Shown: positions 47,931-59,100 of the stretch, one piece after another
Layout of the letters: every line of letters starts with the position of its first letter
Position numbering within the stretch: position 1 is the first letter of the stretch
Translations under genes and position numbers: made by a program
Source of the DNA: an uncultured Bacteroidia bacterium
GTDB taxonomy: Bacteria > Bacteroidota > Bacteroidia > Bacteroidales > F082
NCBI GenBank assembly: GCA_902785755.1
Contig: CACZZO010000001.1
Location: 62,001 to 126,000, forward strand
Reading direction: 5' to 3'
DNA: 64,000 bases
The notes under the pieces: generated by a model
Told to the model about the DNA's origin: nothing
What the model saw: only the letters and a program-made list of their open reading frames with translations
Databases searched by the model: none

Positions 47931-50414
47931 ATGAGCGACTCCCGAATCACACTTTTTGCTGAAATCCTGCTGCCGATACCCGTGCCGGGCACTTTCACCT
48001 ATCGTGTGCCGTTTGCCTTGAATGACCAAGTGCGCGTGGGACAAAGGGCGGTGGTGCAGTTCGGCAAGACCAAAATCATGTCGGGGCTGATTGTCGCGCT
48101 GACGGAAAAAGTGCCGTCTGTTGAGGTGAAATTCCTCATGGATTTGCTTGACGACCAGCCTGTTGTGAACGAAAAACAGTTGAAGTTTTGGGACTGGGTG
48201 AAGACTTATTATATGTGTCATCTCGGCGAAGTAATGCAAGCCGCGCTACCTTCGGCCCTGAAGCTCAGCAGCGAAACCACTGTCGCCCTATCACCCGATT
48301 ATGTCCTTGATTCCGTGACGCTTAACGATTTCGAGTACATGATAGTGGAAGCCCTGCAAATCAAGCCGAAAATCGCCATTAGCGAAGTGAGCAAAATCAT
48401 CGGTTTCAAGAAGGTGATGCCGTTGATTCATTCGATGATGGAGAAGGGCATTTTGGTGATGGAGGAGGAACTGAACGAGAAGTATAAGGCTAAGTATGAG
48501 CGTTTTGTGCGACTTTCGGGCGAATATCGCGACGAGGCGAAAGTCCATGAATTAATGGATAATTTGACCAAAAAAGCCTATAAGCAACTTGAGGTTTTGC
48601 TTTCTTTCATTTCCCTCGGCGGCGATGCTGACAACGACATCATGGCCAAGGCTTTGCTGCAAAAGGCCAACGCCAACTCCACGATTCTGAAAAACATGGC
48701 CGAAAAGGGCATTTTCGAGGTGTATGAGCGCAAAGTCAGTCGACTGAAGGAATTCAAGGAGCAAACTTCTGTTGATTCGATACAACTTACTGAGGCTCAG
48801 CAGAAAGCATACGAAGGGATTCATACGGGATTTGGCGAAAACAAGCCCGTTTTGCTCCACGGCGTGACTTCGAGCGGCAAGACGGAAATCTATATCAAGC
48901 TCATCAAGGAAGCGATTGACAGAGGCAAACAGGTTTTGTATCTCTTGCCTGAAATTGCCCTTACCGCACAGATTATCAATCGCTTGAAGGAATATTTTGG
49001 AGACAGGTTAGGTGTTTATCATTCAAAATACGGCATCAATGAAAGGGTAGAGGTTTGGGAACAAGTGCGCGACTTTGGTCAGACCCAATCATTGAAGCAT
49101 CAAATCATCATAGGCTCTCGCTCGGCCATTTTTTTGCCCTATTCCGACATCGGGCTTATCATCGTCGACGAGGAACACGACAGCAGTTTCAAGCAAATCG
49201 ACCCTGCGCCGCGCTACAATGCCCGCGATGCCGCCATTGTGTTGGCCGCCATGCACAAGGCAAATGTCGTACTCGGCTCGGCCACACCGTCTTACGAGAG
49301 TTACTACAACGCCTTGAACGGGCGTTATCATCTCGTGGAAATCACGGAGCGTTTCGGTGGCGTGCAAATGCCCGAAATCATCCTCAGCGATATGCGCGTA
49401 GAGAGGCGGCGCAAGACCATGAAGGCCGACTTTGGAAGCACGTTATTGGACGCGATGAAAGAGACCTTGGACGAGCACAACCAGACCATCTTGTTCCAAA
49501 ACCGGCGCGGTTTTTCGCTGCGCTTGGAGTGTGATGAGTGCCATCATGTGCCGCAGTGCATCAATTGCGACGTGAGCCTGATTTACCACAAGAGCCAGAA
49601 CGTGTTGCGCTGCCATTATTGCGGTTACACGGCCTCCGTCCCGACAGAATGTCCCGTTTGCCACAGCACCAATATCCGGATGCACGGCTTTGGCACTGAG
49701 AAGATTGAGGAGGATTTGAGCCTCGTCATGCCCGAAGCCAAGGTCGCCCGCCTCGACTTGGACACGACACGCTCAAGAAATGATTATCAGAGCATTTTGG
49801 AATCATTTCAGGATAAGGAAACCAACATCCTCGTTGGCACACAGATGGTCACGAAAGGCTTGGATTTCGACTCAGTGAAGGTGGTGGGCATCCTCAATGC
49901 GGACAACATGCTCTCTTTCCCCGACTTCCGCGCCCATGAGCGCAGTTTCCAACTGATGGCGCAGGTGGCGGGTAGGGCAGGGCGCAAAGGCAAGCAAGGC
50001 AAGGTCATCATCCAGACTTACGAGCCGGCGCATCCTGTATTGCAAGATGTGCTTCGCAACGATTTCCGTGGGCTTTATGAGAAACAGATGGTCATCCGTC
50101 AGCAGTTTGGCTATCCGCCTTTTTATCGGCTCATCCTTATTCGACTGAAACACAAGGATTACCAAAAACTCAATCCCGCAGCGGCGGAGTTAGCCTCGAT
50201 GCTTCGGCCCATCTTCAAACAAGACCTACTCGGTCCGGAATATCCTGTTGTTTCAAGGGTCAAAAATTTATATATCAAGCAGATGATGGTAAAGTTCCGC
50301 CGCGACTTTAACACACAAAAAGTAAAAGAGTTGATTGCTCAGCAAATCCATCTTTTCCAGCAAAACTCTGATTATAAGGCTGTTCAGGTGCAGTTGGATG
50401 TGGACCCGATGTGA
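47931..50414 (+). CDS. priA: Primosomal helicase PriA
   Basis: PriA recognises stalled or repaired forks and reloads the replicative helicase. The 827-residue protein starts with the DNA-binding domain (TLFAEILLPIPVPGTFTYRV), followed by winged-helix and helicase lobes: Walker A GVTSSGKTEIYIK, the DEEH box IVDEEHDSSFKQ, and motif VI QVAGRAGRKGKQG. Eight cysteines lie in the zinc region between the lobes (CDECHHVPQCINC and later CHYCGY, CPVCHS), as expected. The C-terminal S10-like domain is complete. The ATG at 47931 is chosen, since the family start follows directly and the upstream region is an inverted repeat. Confidence 0.97.
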   Translation: MSDSRITLFAEILLPIPVPGTFTYRVPFALNDQVRVGQRAVVQFGKTKIMSGLIVALTEKVPSVEVKFLMDLLDDQPVVNEKQLKFWDWVKTYYMCHLGEVMQAALPSALKLSSETTVALSPDYVLDSVTLNDFEYMIVEALQIKPKIAISEVSKIIGFKKVMPLIHSMMEKGILVMEEELNEKYKAKYERFVRLSGEYRDEAKVHELMDNLTKKAYKQLEVLLSFISLGGDADNDIMAKALLQKANANSTILKNMAEKGIFEVYERKVSRLKEFKEQTSVDSIQLTEAQQKAYEGIHTGFGENKPVLLHGVTSSGKTEIYIKLIKEAIDRGKQVLYLLPEIALTAQIINRLKEYFGDRLGVYHSKYGINERVEVWEQVRDFGQTQSLKHQIIIGSRSAIFLPYSDIGLIIVDEEHDSSFKQIDPAPRYNARDAAIVLAAMHKANVVLGSATPSYESYYNALNGRYHLVEITERFGGVQMPEIILSDMRVERRRKTMKADFGSTLLDAMKETLDEHNQTILFQNRRGFSLRLECDECHHVPQCINCDVSLIYHKSQNVLRCHYCGYTASVPTECPVCHSTNIRMHGFGTEKIEEDLSLVMPEAKVARLDLDTTRSRNDYQSILESFQDKETNILVGTQMVTKGLDFDSVKVVGILNADNMLSFPDFRAHERSFQLMAQVAGRAGRKGKQGKVIIQTYEPAHPVLQDVLRNDFRGLYEKQMVIRQQFGYPPFYRLILIRLKHKDYQKLNPAAAELASMLRPIFKQDLLGPEYPVVSRVKNLYIKQMMVKFRRDFNTQKVKELIAQQIHLFQQNSDYKAVQVQLDVDPM

Positions 50415-50424
50415 TAAAAGTGCC

Positions 50425-50471
50425 TATAATCAGCCATAACTCAAAATTTTTCCGACTTATGGCTGATTATA
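50425..50471. repeat. Perfect 15-bp inverted repeat after priA
   Basis: TATAATCAGCCATAA (50425-50439) and TTATGGCTGATTATA (50457-50471) are exact inverses with a 17-nt loop. There is no clean T-run after it; it may stabilise the 3' end of the priA RNA or be an operator. Confidence 0.85.
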
Positions 50472-50545
50472 ACATGTTTTTGGGCGTTGGACTTGAAAAA
50501 TAATCTGTTTTGGCGAAGAAATCGGGTGCTTGTGCCAAAAATGAC

Positions 50546-50553
50546 TATTTTTG
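50546..50553 (+). promoter_or_regulatory. -7 promoter box of the TonB-type barrel gene
   Basis: TATTTTTG followed by CACCC, 30 bp upstream of the ATG at 50584. Confidence 0.65.
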
Positions 50554-50583
50554 CACCCTTTTAACGAGCAAAAATTCCATTCA

Positions 50584-53058
50584 ATGAAAAAACAACTCCT
50601 TCTATTACTGACACTTGTATGCTGTTTTCACTATTCCCTCGCTTCCATCACCGTAAAAGGTCGCGTGTTCGACAAAGCGACGGGCCTGCCGATGGAATAT
50701 GCCACGGTGCGTGCCTGCACCTTGCCCGACACCACCTTCATTGCGGGCTGCATCACCGAGCCTACGGGCAACTTCTCCATGCAGTTGGAGAAAGGCCGTT
50801 ATGTGCTTGAAGTTCAATATATGGGCTTCGTTCCCGTGTATAAGAATGTTACCCTCGACGGCTCGAAAAACCCATTCGATGTGGGCAAAATCAACCTCTC
50901 GCCCGACCATCAAATGCTCGGTGAAGTGGACGTGGTGGCTGAGCAAAGCACCTACGAAATGACCCTCGACAAGCGCGTCTTCAACGTGGGCAAGGACGTG
51001 AGCAACACTGCCGGCAACGCTATTGAGGTGCTTGAGAACATTCCCGCCGTGTCGGTGGATGTGGAGGGCAATGTCAGTCTGCGTGGTGATGACGGCGTGC
51101 GCATCCTCATTGATGGAAAAGAGTCGGGGCTTTCGGGCATGAGCACTCAGGACGCGCTGCGTACCCTGCAAGGCGACATGATTGAGCGTATCGAGGTAAT
51201 CACCAATCCTTCAGTGCGTTATGATGCTGAAGGCTCGGCGGGCATCATTAATATCATCTTGAAAAAGGACAAGCGGCAAGGCTTCAACGGCGCGGTGAAC
51301 ATCCGTGGCGGCTATCCGTGGATGTACGGCGCGAGCCTCACGGCCAACTACCGCCTGAAACGCTGGAACCTCTTTGCGAGTTACGGCTTCAACAACCGAT
51401 CGAATATCGGCGGCGGCGTGAACCTGACCAAACGTTACAGCGACATCATCGAAGGCGATACGATTTTTACCCAACTCACCGACCAAACCACCGAGCGCCG
51501 TATGCGCCGCAGAGGGCACAATGTGCGCGTGGGTGCCGACTACTATATCACTGATCGTGACATCATTAGCGCGGCTTTCGTCTATCGCAATGGCCGCTTG
51601 GAAACCCATCCCGTGGTGAAATATTATGACGAATATCCGCAATTGGGCACTTCGTCATACGACGAGCGTGCCGAAGACTACGAGGAAATCACGCCCATGT
51701 ATGAGGTGACGATGGACTACGACAAGAAATTTGAGCGCGAAGGTCGCAGCCTGAAGGCCAACGTGCGCTTTTTCACCAATTCGGAGGATGCCCATTCCGA
51801 CATCACGGAGAAGGTCTATCCCAATCAGGAAATGCAGCAATTAATAAAGGAAGTCTACCAAAAGACGGGCAACGACCAGCGTATGCGCAACTTGCAGGCG
51901 AGCATTGACTATGTGCATCCTTTCGCGACCAAGGCGCAGTGGGAAATCGGCGGAAAATACACCAACCGCAACATCAACAGCCTATCGGAAGTGACTGAAA
52001 GAGACAGCCTTGGCGTGTATCGTCCTTTGCCCGACTACTGCTATGACTACGAATACAAGGAGCAAGTGGCGGCACTTTATACCAGCCTCGGCAACGACTG
52101 GGGCCGCTGGTCGGGACAGGTGGGCGTGCGTGCCGAAATGACGAATATTTTCACGAACCTGAAAGGCTACGCCCACGACGGCACCGACTCCATCAACGGC
52201 GGCAAGCCTTACATCGACTTTTTCCCGAGTGCGCACCTGAACTATTCGGTGAACGAGAACAACCAGTTCCAAGTGAGCTACACGCGCCGCATCCGCCGAC
52301 CGGGGTTCTGGCAGATGAGCCCGTTCCGCTCCTACAACGACAACCGCAACATCCGCATGGGCAACCCCGCCCTGAAGCCGACTTATATGGACAGCTACGA
52401 ACTCGGCTACATCCACTTCTGGGACAAGGCGAGTTTCAACTTCACGGCGTATTACCGTCACGGTAACAACACGATACGCAGTTATACCTACATGGCCGAC
52501 AGCGTGTTCTACAGTATGCCCGTCAACTTCGGCAAGGCCGACGACTTCGGCGTGGAGTTGGTGGCGCAAGGCCAAATGACCAAGTGGTGGAACCTGAACG
52601 GCAACGTGAATTTCTTCCGCTCCTATTCCAACGGCACCATTAATGGCAAGGAATATCCCACTGAGTCGTGGATGCTCTTTGGGCGTGCCGTGTCGAAGTT
52701 CAAAATCAAGAATTGGTTTGATTTCCAACTGACGGCGCATGTGATGGGTCCGCACAAGGAGCCGCTCGGTATGCGCAAGGGCAACTGGTGGATGGACCTC
52801 GCGGTGAGCAAGGAAGTTTTTCATGGCAACGGCACCATCACCTTCAATGTGCGCGACCTGTTCAACTCGCGCAGTTGGGGTGGCGAGTCGTGGGGCGACG
52901 GCTTCTGGCAATACAACACCAGCACATGGAACCGCCGCTCGTTTTCCATTAATTTCAACTACCGCATCAACCAGCAGAACATGAGGCGCAACCGTCCCGG
53001 CGGCGACGACGACGAAGGCGGCGGCGAGGAGCAGCAGCAAGGCGAGGAGATGGATTAA
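50584..53058 (+). CDS. Outer membrane beta-barrel protein, TonB-receptor type
   Basis: An 824-residue outer-membrane protein: signal peptide (about 1-20), a CarboxypepD_reg-like domain (about 22-105, VKGRVFDKATGLPMEYATVR), a TonB plug domain (about 115-230, with VLENIPAVSVDVEGNVSLRG and the AGIINIILKK end), and an OMP_b-brl_3-type barrel (about 240-800). After the last strand FSINFNYRINQQ there is a hydrophilic tail rich in Gly, Asp, Glu and Gln, which is unusual because barrels normally end in an aromatic residue for BAM recognition. The ligand is unknown. It is a single gene with its own promoter and a terminator-like hairpin. Confidence 0.88.
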   Translation: MKKQLLLLLTLVCCFHYSLASITVKGRVFDKATGLPMEYATVRACTLPDTTFIAGCITEPTGNFSMQLEKGRYVLEVQYMGFVPVYKNVTLDGSKNPFDVGKINLSPDHQMLGEVDVVAEQSTYEMTLDKRVFNVGKDVSNTAGNAIEVLENIPAVSVDVEGNVSLRGDDGVRILIDGKESGLSGMSTQDALRTLQGDMIERIEVITNPSVRYDAEGSAGIINIILKKDKRQGFNGAVNIRGGYPWMYGASLTANYRLKRWNLFASYGFNNRSNIGGGVNLTKRYSDIIEGDTIFTQLTDQTTERRMRRRGHNVRVGADYYITDRDIISAAFVYRNGRLETHPVVKYYDEYPQLGTSSYDERAEDYEEITPMYEVTMDYDKKFEREGRSLKANVRFFTNSEDAHSDITEKVYPNQEMQQLIKEVYQKTGNDQRMRNLQASIDYVHPFATKAQWEIGGKYTNRNINSLSEVTERDSLGVYRPLPDYCYDYEYKEQVAALYTSLGNDWGRWSGQVGVRAEMTNIFTNLKGYAHDGTDSINGGKPYIDFFPSAHLNYSVNENNQFQVSYTRRIRRPGFWQMSPFRSYNDNRNIRMGNPALKPTYMDSYELGYIHFWDKASFNFTAYYRHGNNTIRSYTYMADSVFYSMPVNFGKADDFGVELVAQGQMTKWWNLNGNVNFFRSYSNGTINGKEYPTESWMLFGRAVSKFKIKNWFDFQLTAHVMGPHKEPLGMRKGNWWMDLAVSKEVFHGNGTITFNVRDLFNSRSWGGESWGDGFWQYNTSTWNRRSFSINFNYRINQQNMRRNRPGGDDDEGGGEEQQQGEEMD

Positions 53059-53080
53059 TCCTTTGACTGCTAATATTTTA

Positions 53081-53109
53081 CAAAACCATCCATGTTTTGG
53101 ATTTTTTTT
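53081..53109 (+). terminator. Probable terminator after the barrel gene
   Basis: CAAAAC (53081-53086) and GTTTTG (53094-53099) form a weak 6-bp stem followed by GA and eight T. Confidence 0.5.
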
Positions 53110-53121
53110 CTAACACCCCCC

Positions 53122-53153
53122 TTGCGGCCATTTCAATTTTTTTCGTATTTTTG
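53122..53153 (+). promoter_or_regulatory. Promoter of the giant surface protein gene
   Basis: TTG at 53122-53124, a 21-bp spacer and TATTTTTG at 53146-53153 followed by CCCGC. The ATG at 53187 is 33 bp downstream. Confidence 0.7.
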
Positions 53154-53186
53154 CCCGCTAAATTGTAGACTAAAAACAACCGAAAT

Positions 53187-56100
53187 ATGAAGGTAAATAA
53201 TTTAAATAATTCAACTATGAAACAACGCTACTCCTTCAGAAGCAACGCTGTGAAATTCAGATTATTGACTCTTACTTTACTCGCCCTGCTCATAGGCGGA
53301 GGAATGAAGGCTATTGGGCAAGTAACTACTTTCACGCTCGATTACACAGATTCTGCCGACAAGACGTATTATGTCACCTCGACAAACGAACTGGCCACAT
53401 CTGCCAACAACACACCCGAAAGCGGCCCACTAGCCTACAAGTTCTATGTGAGCGAAACGTCCAATCCCACCAGCGGCACGAAGTACGACCACTTCTATAA
53501 GGTACATGTAAACAATGCCGATGCAACGGTGACTTTCATCTTCCAAACCGACAAACCGGTTGGTTTCTCCAATGGACCGTATGCTAATGAAAATGCCTTT
53601 AAAGTTACTAAAGGGACTTTGATACTGAAACTTGACGAAGAACACTATACCTCCGACACCACATTACGCCGCGTGGGAAACTTCACCACCGACAAAAATA
53701 ATAATCAAAATAGTCCTTTCTACCTTATCAATGATGCAGGAGCGGCTTCCCATCAGAGGTTGATCATTGAGGGACTGGATCCAGAGCCAGATGACTTATT
53801 GTATCCCGTGAACAACGTGAAGCAAGACACGGCCACCTACCTCCCTGGGCGGCAGTTCGTCATCGACGGCGCAGCCAACATCACCAGCGTGAATATGACT
53901 ACTGGAGACCCCACCTATACAGGAATAGCTACTAACAAGAGGCCCCTGTTCAGAGTTGAAACCGGCACCTTGCACCTCACCAACGTGACCATCCAAAACA
54001 GCATCAACTCCGCTACTGATGCCACACATGGCGGAATTTTTTTGATGCTAAACGACAGTCCTTCTCAATCCAGCAGGAATCTCGATGTAATACTGACCCA
54101 TTGCTGGCTGCACAACTTAGTTAGCACAAACTTTAAGACTGGCTATCCGGGCATAGGTCTCCAGTGGCAGATGCGCAAGGCCAATGGCAGCGGCAGTGTG
54201 GTCCTCAAGCGCAGCAAGTTCTCTTCCATATCGAACAATAGCGGCCAAGAGGCCGCCATCCGTTCCACTACGGGCTGCAAAGCATCCGTGACCATCGACA
54301 GTTGCAACATCAACAACAACTTCGGCGGCGGCATACGTTGGCAGGGACTGGTTGCCGATCCTATGCAAGTCAAAAACACCACCATCAAAGGAAACTATAC
54401 CAAAAAAAGCGGTGGCGGCATCATGGCCAAGTCACCCCTCGAGCTGACTGCGTGCAAAATCCTGAACAACACAGCCTACGAGCACGGCGGCGGCATCAAC
54501 TACATGTGTTATGACGAGACAGGCATGACTGTAGCTGAAGCAGGCATGATCTATCCCAACAATCTCGAACTTACCATGGACGCGGCCACCATCATCGACG
54601 GCAACAAGACCGAAACCGGCAACGGCGGCGGCATCATGGTTTGGGGAAGACTTATCAATTTAACTAGAACTGGTCAAATGGGCTATGTGTACCATGAATA
54701 CGGCCCAAACGGCAATGTCGTTGGCCCCTACCAGATGAAGGTGAACCTAAACGGTGCCACCATTCAGAACAACGAAGCGCACAACAATGGCGGTGGCATC
54801 TACATCGTTAGAGAAGAAGACGCGAGCTGCTACCTGATCGACTGCAAATTGAGCTACGGCAACATCAAGGGCAACAAAGCCCTCTACGGCAACGGCGGCG
54901 GCGTGTGCATCAACCAAACGGGAACACCAAACCCAGATCATGTTAATGCCGACCATCCAGCGCAAGACATCGGGGTCTATACGGGCGGCGGATCCAATAA
55001 TTTGACCATTGCCGAAAATAAAGCCGAAGAGAACGGAGGCGGTTTATACCTTTATGCCGTTACTGATGGAAGCGGTTGGACAGCCGTCCAGAAATTCAAC
55101 ACCAAGATAGAACTGAACGACCACACGTTTATACAGAAAGACTCAACTTCAAATGGTTTTGGTGGTGGCGTGTATCTACACCAAGGTAACATCACTATGA
55201 ACAATGCCACCATTGGCGGCAGCGCAGCGGATCTTGGCAACTACACTGGCAGTTCGGGCGGCGGCATCTATGTCCATTCCGGTACAGTCACGATGCTGAG
55301 TACCCTCATTCAACATAACAAAGCCAATAGTGGCAACGGTGGCGGTTTGTATGTGGGTGGCGGCGACGTTTTCATCAACCCCAACGAAATCGGTGCGGGC
55401 ATCCGCTCCAAAATTTCCAACAATACAGCGGGACAGGATGGCGGCGGCATTTATACGGCTGCCGGAAAACTGACGGCATACGGCTCGTTTTCGGAAAGCG
55501 GTGCCCAGTCGAACCATATCGAAATCACTAATAACAAGGCCTTAGGCGGTAATGGTGGCGGAATCTATTGCCAAGGCACCTCAACTTCACAGAGTTGGGA
55601 ATACGACATTCGCTTGCGCCGCGTCGACATTGGCAACAACGAGGCTGGTGAATCAGGTGGCGGAGTGTACTTGTATAAAGGAAAAATCTCCGTCATTGAC
55701 GGTGCCATCAATGGCAACACTGCTACTAAAAGCGGCGGTGGCGTTTACACCGAAGAAGGCAATATCGACATCAATGCCACCCGCGACGAGCGTTTCGCCT
55801 CCGAAATCATGGGCAACACCGCAGGCATCAACGGCGGCGGACTGAACACACACAAAGGATACATCCGCATTTTCGGCACCAGCAAAGACCAGCGTATTCC
55901 CATTGCCAACAATAATGCTAACAGGGGCAGCGGAGGCGGCATCTTCTGCATGGGCGAAGGAGCAGATACCCAATACATCACCATGCAACATGCCGACCTT
56001 ATCAATAACAAGGCCGTCAATGGCGACGGCAATGCAGGCACCGGTGTGGTGGCTGGCTGTGGCGGTGGCATGTATCTGCAAAAGGGAAAGATCGCCATTA

Positions 56101-59100
56101 CGGACGTCAACCTGCAAAACAACTACGCCAAAAACAACGGCGGCGGTATCAACAACCATGAGGGCAGCATCGACGTGAATGGCTGCTTCATCGGCAGTTC
56201 GCATAGCGACGGAGGCGAATATTGGTATAAGGATGGCGTAACCTACAACCCCGCCTCAACAAACAATGACACCGACCGAGGCAACGAGGCCGGCAACAAC
56301 GGCGGCGGCATCTACACCCACAAGGGCGACATCGACATTGAGGACTATGTGTTAACTTCGGGCAACATCTTCCGCGAAGAGTCGAAGATTACCTTCAACG
56401 AGGCTGGCAAGAACGGCGGCGGCATCAATACCCACATGGGCACCATCTATATTAATACGAAAGAGGAGGACGACCAAATCGAGGTTGCCTTCAACCGGGC
56501 CAACAAAGGCGGCGGAATGTATGCCAACGCCGGCACCATCATCGCCCATAACGCTCTCATCCACGACAACACTGCCACCCTGAACGGCGGCGGCGCCAAC
56601 AACCACTCGGGCGACATCCGCTTCTATGGCGGCTCGTTGTCGAACAACACGGCTGAAAAAGGTCACGGCGGCGGTGCCTACACCAACGTGGGCGACATCG
56701 ACCTGTTCCAGTTCCCCAGCACCAACCTGATGAATCCTACGCTGAATGACGGCATGAAGGTATTCAACAATATTGCCAAGATAAACGGCGGCGCCTTCAA
56801 CAACCATACGGGTCGTGTGGACGTGCGCCATGCCACCCTTTACAACAATACGGCAACCAATGGCAACGGCGGCGCCATCTTCTGCGAAGGGCCACACGCC
56901 AACTCCGACAAGGGCCTTGGCTACACCATCCGCTTGCTTTATTCCGACATGGTGCAAAACAAGACCCGTGGCCAAGACGGCACCGCCACCGACCCCACCG
57001 GGCGCGGCGGCGGCATCTACCTGAAATACGGCTCCATCTTCGCTCACTATTCCAACATCCTTAACAACAGCGCCAACATCAACGGCGGCGGCATCGACAA
57101 CCACTCGGGCAACATCTTGCTCTATGGTTGCAACGTGCAAGAGAACCAAGCCGTCACCGGCAACGGAGGAGGCATCTTCACCTATGCCGGCGACATCACC
57201 ATCGGGCCCAGCACCGCCCACGACGGCATCAGCACTACCTCCAAGCCTACCATCATCACCCTCAACACTGCAAAACAAGATGGCGGCGGCATCAACAACC
57301 AGCAAGGCAACATCACCATCAACGGCGACATCGTGGCCAACAACAAGGCCCTCGAAGGCAATGGCGGTGGCGTTTATATCGCTGACGGCATCATCGACAT
57401 GAACGGCGGACGCATCGACTACAACAAGGCCGACAACGGACAAGGCGGCGGCGTGTGGAGCGGCGGCGGCGAGTTCAACATCAAGGATCGCAACGCCACC
57501 CCCGACCCCATCGTCCTCATCGTCGATTCCGAAGTGAAGAGGGGAACAAGTGGACAAACCGCCACCATCCACTACCATCTCATCGACCAAGGCAAATACA
57601 CTGACGTCACCAATGTGGAGCACGGCATCATTTGGGGCGAAGACTCGCCCAACACCGAGGTCGTTTATAATGATACAGAAGGCCATCAACCTGCACCTTA
57701 TTTCTGCAAACAAGGCGAACCCGCCTGCCAACGCATCACGATACCTGCGAAAACGGCGGAACAAACCTCCATTGGCATCGAAGCAAACAAAACCTATAAA
57801 GTGAAGGCTTTCTTCCGCTACAAGACCATAGAAAACGGAACGCCGGTCGTCAAGACGGGCTACAGCGAAACGATGGAGTTTGTCACCTACTCCAGCACTC
57901 CTTTGGTGCTTTCGGGTACTGTGAGCAACATCACCAGCACCTCCGCCGAAGGCAGCGGTAAAATCTTGGACACGGGCGACAGCCCCATCATTGCGTCCAA
58001 TGGAAGAGGAGTGCAGATATGGACAGGAAGCAGCACCCCCCCCTCTTCGCTTACTGTGGATAATAAGAGGCCTTCGCAAGACGAAACGGATTTCTTCACC
58101 GTCGACCTTAGAAAGAAAGAAGGTGATACTTATGTCGATTTAAACCCCAATACCACCTATTATGCCCGTGCCTATGCCACCAACAACCAAGGCACCTCCT
58201 ATGGCAACACCGTTGAGTTCAAGACATTGAAGAACACGCCTGACATGGGCAACAACCCAGTGATTGTCACCACTGACATCGTGAATGGAGTTATCGTTGC
58301 CACGGCAGAGTTTTCCATGCCTACCGGAACCACCTTCGGAGGAACAAACGGTGTTAAAGCCTTTGGTTTCGTGTGGAGCACCGACGACGACCCCGAACTG
58401 CTCCAAGACCACACCGTTCAGTGTACGCAATCATCTATTACGCATGATACCACTTTCACGGCCTCATATAGTCCAGTCAGGCCCAACCTCACTTTCTATG
58501 TAAGGGCCTTTGCTTCCTATAACGAAACTTCAGTGACACCGACTTCGGATATTACCAACTATAGCGTTTCAGAGCCCACCCAGCATATTTCGCCTTCGCT
58601 TGACGGCTCGCCTGTGGTGCGTGCCACCAGCATTTCAGGCATCACACAAAACCAAGCCACCATCAACTGCGAGATTTACAGCGGATATGTTTCGGGAACC
58701 ACAACCACAAAATATGGCGTGTATGTGGATAATCTTGTCAATAATAACGTTCCTGAAAATGACCCGGACTATGGCACCCATCGCTTCCCGTCAAGCAACT
58801 TCGTTCCGCAATCAACCACTCCACCCAATAACGATAAGGGTACTTATTCCGTGACCCTCACAGGTCTCACTCCTGGCACCACCTATTACCTGAAAGCATA
58901 CGCCACCAACGACAATGGAGCCAACTACTCTTACGGCAACGACTACAACTTCACCGCCCTGCCTATTTCGCAGCCCAATGTGGTCATCGTGGCGATAGAC
59001 AATATTACCAAAGGATCGGCTCAAGTTCACTGCTCCGTTAACAACGGCGGCGGTACCGTCACCGACTGGGGCATAAAATACAGCACAAATAGCAACATGA

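Noticed and set aside
56352..58079. Long open frame on the minus strand opposite the giant protein
   Set aside because: It mirrors the Gly/Asn/Ala-rich codons of the sense gene, has no start signal and no recognisable domain; it is a compositional shadow.
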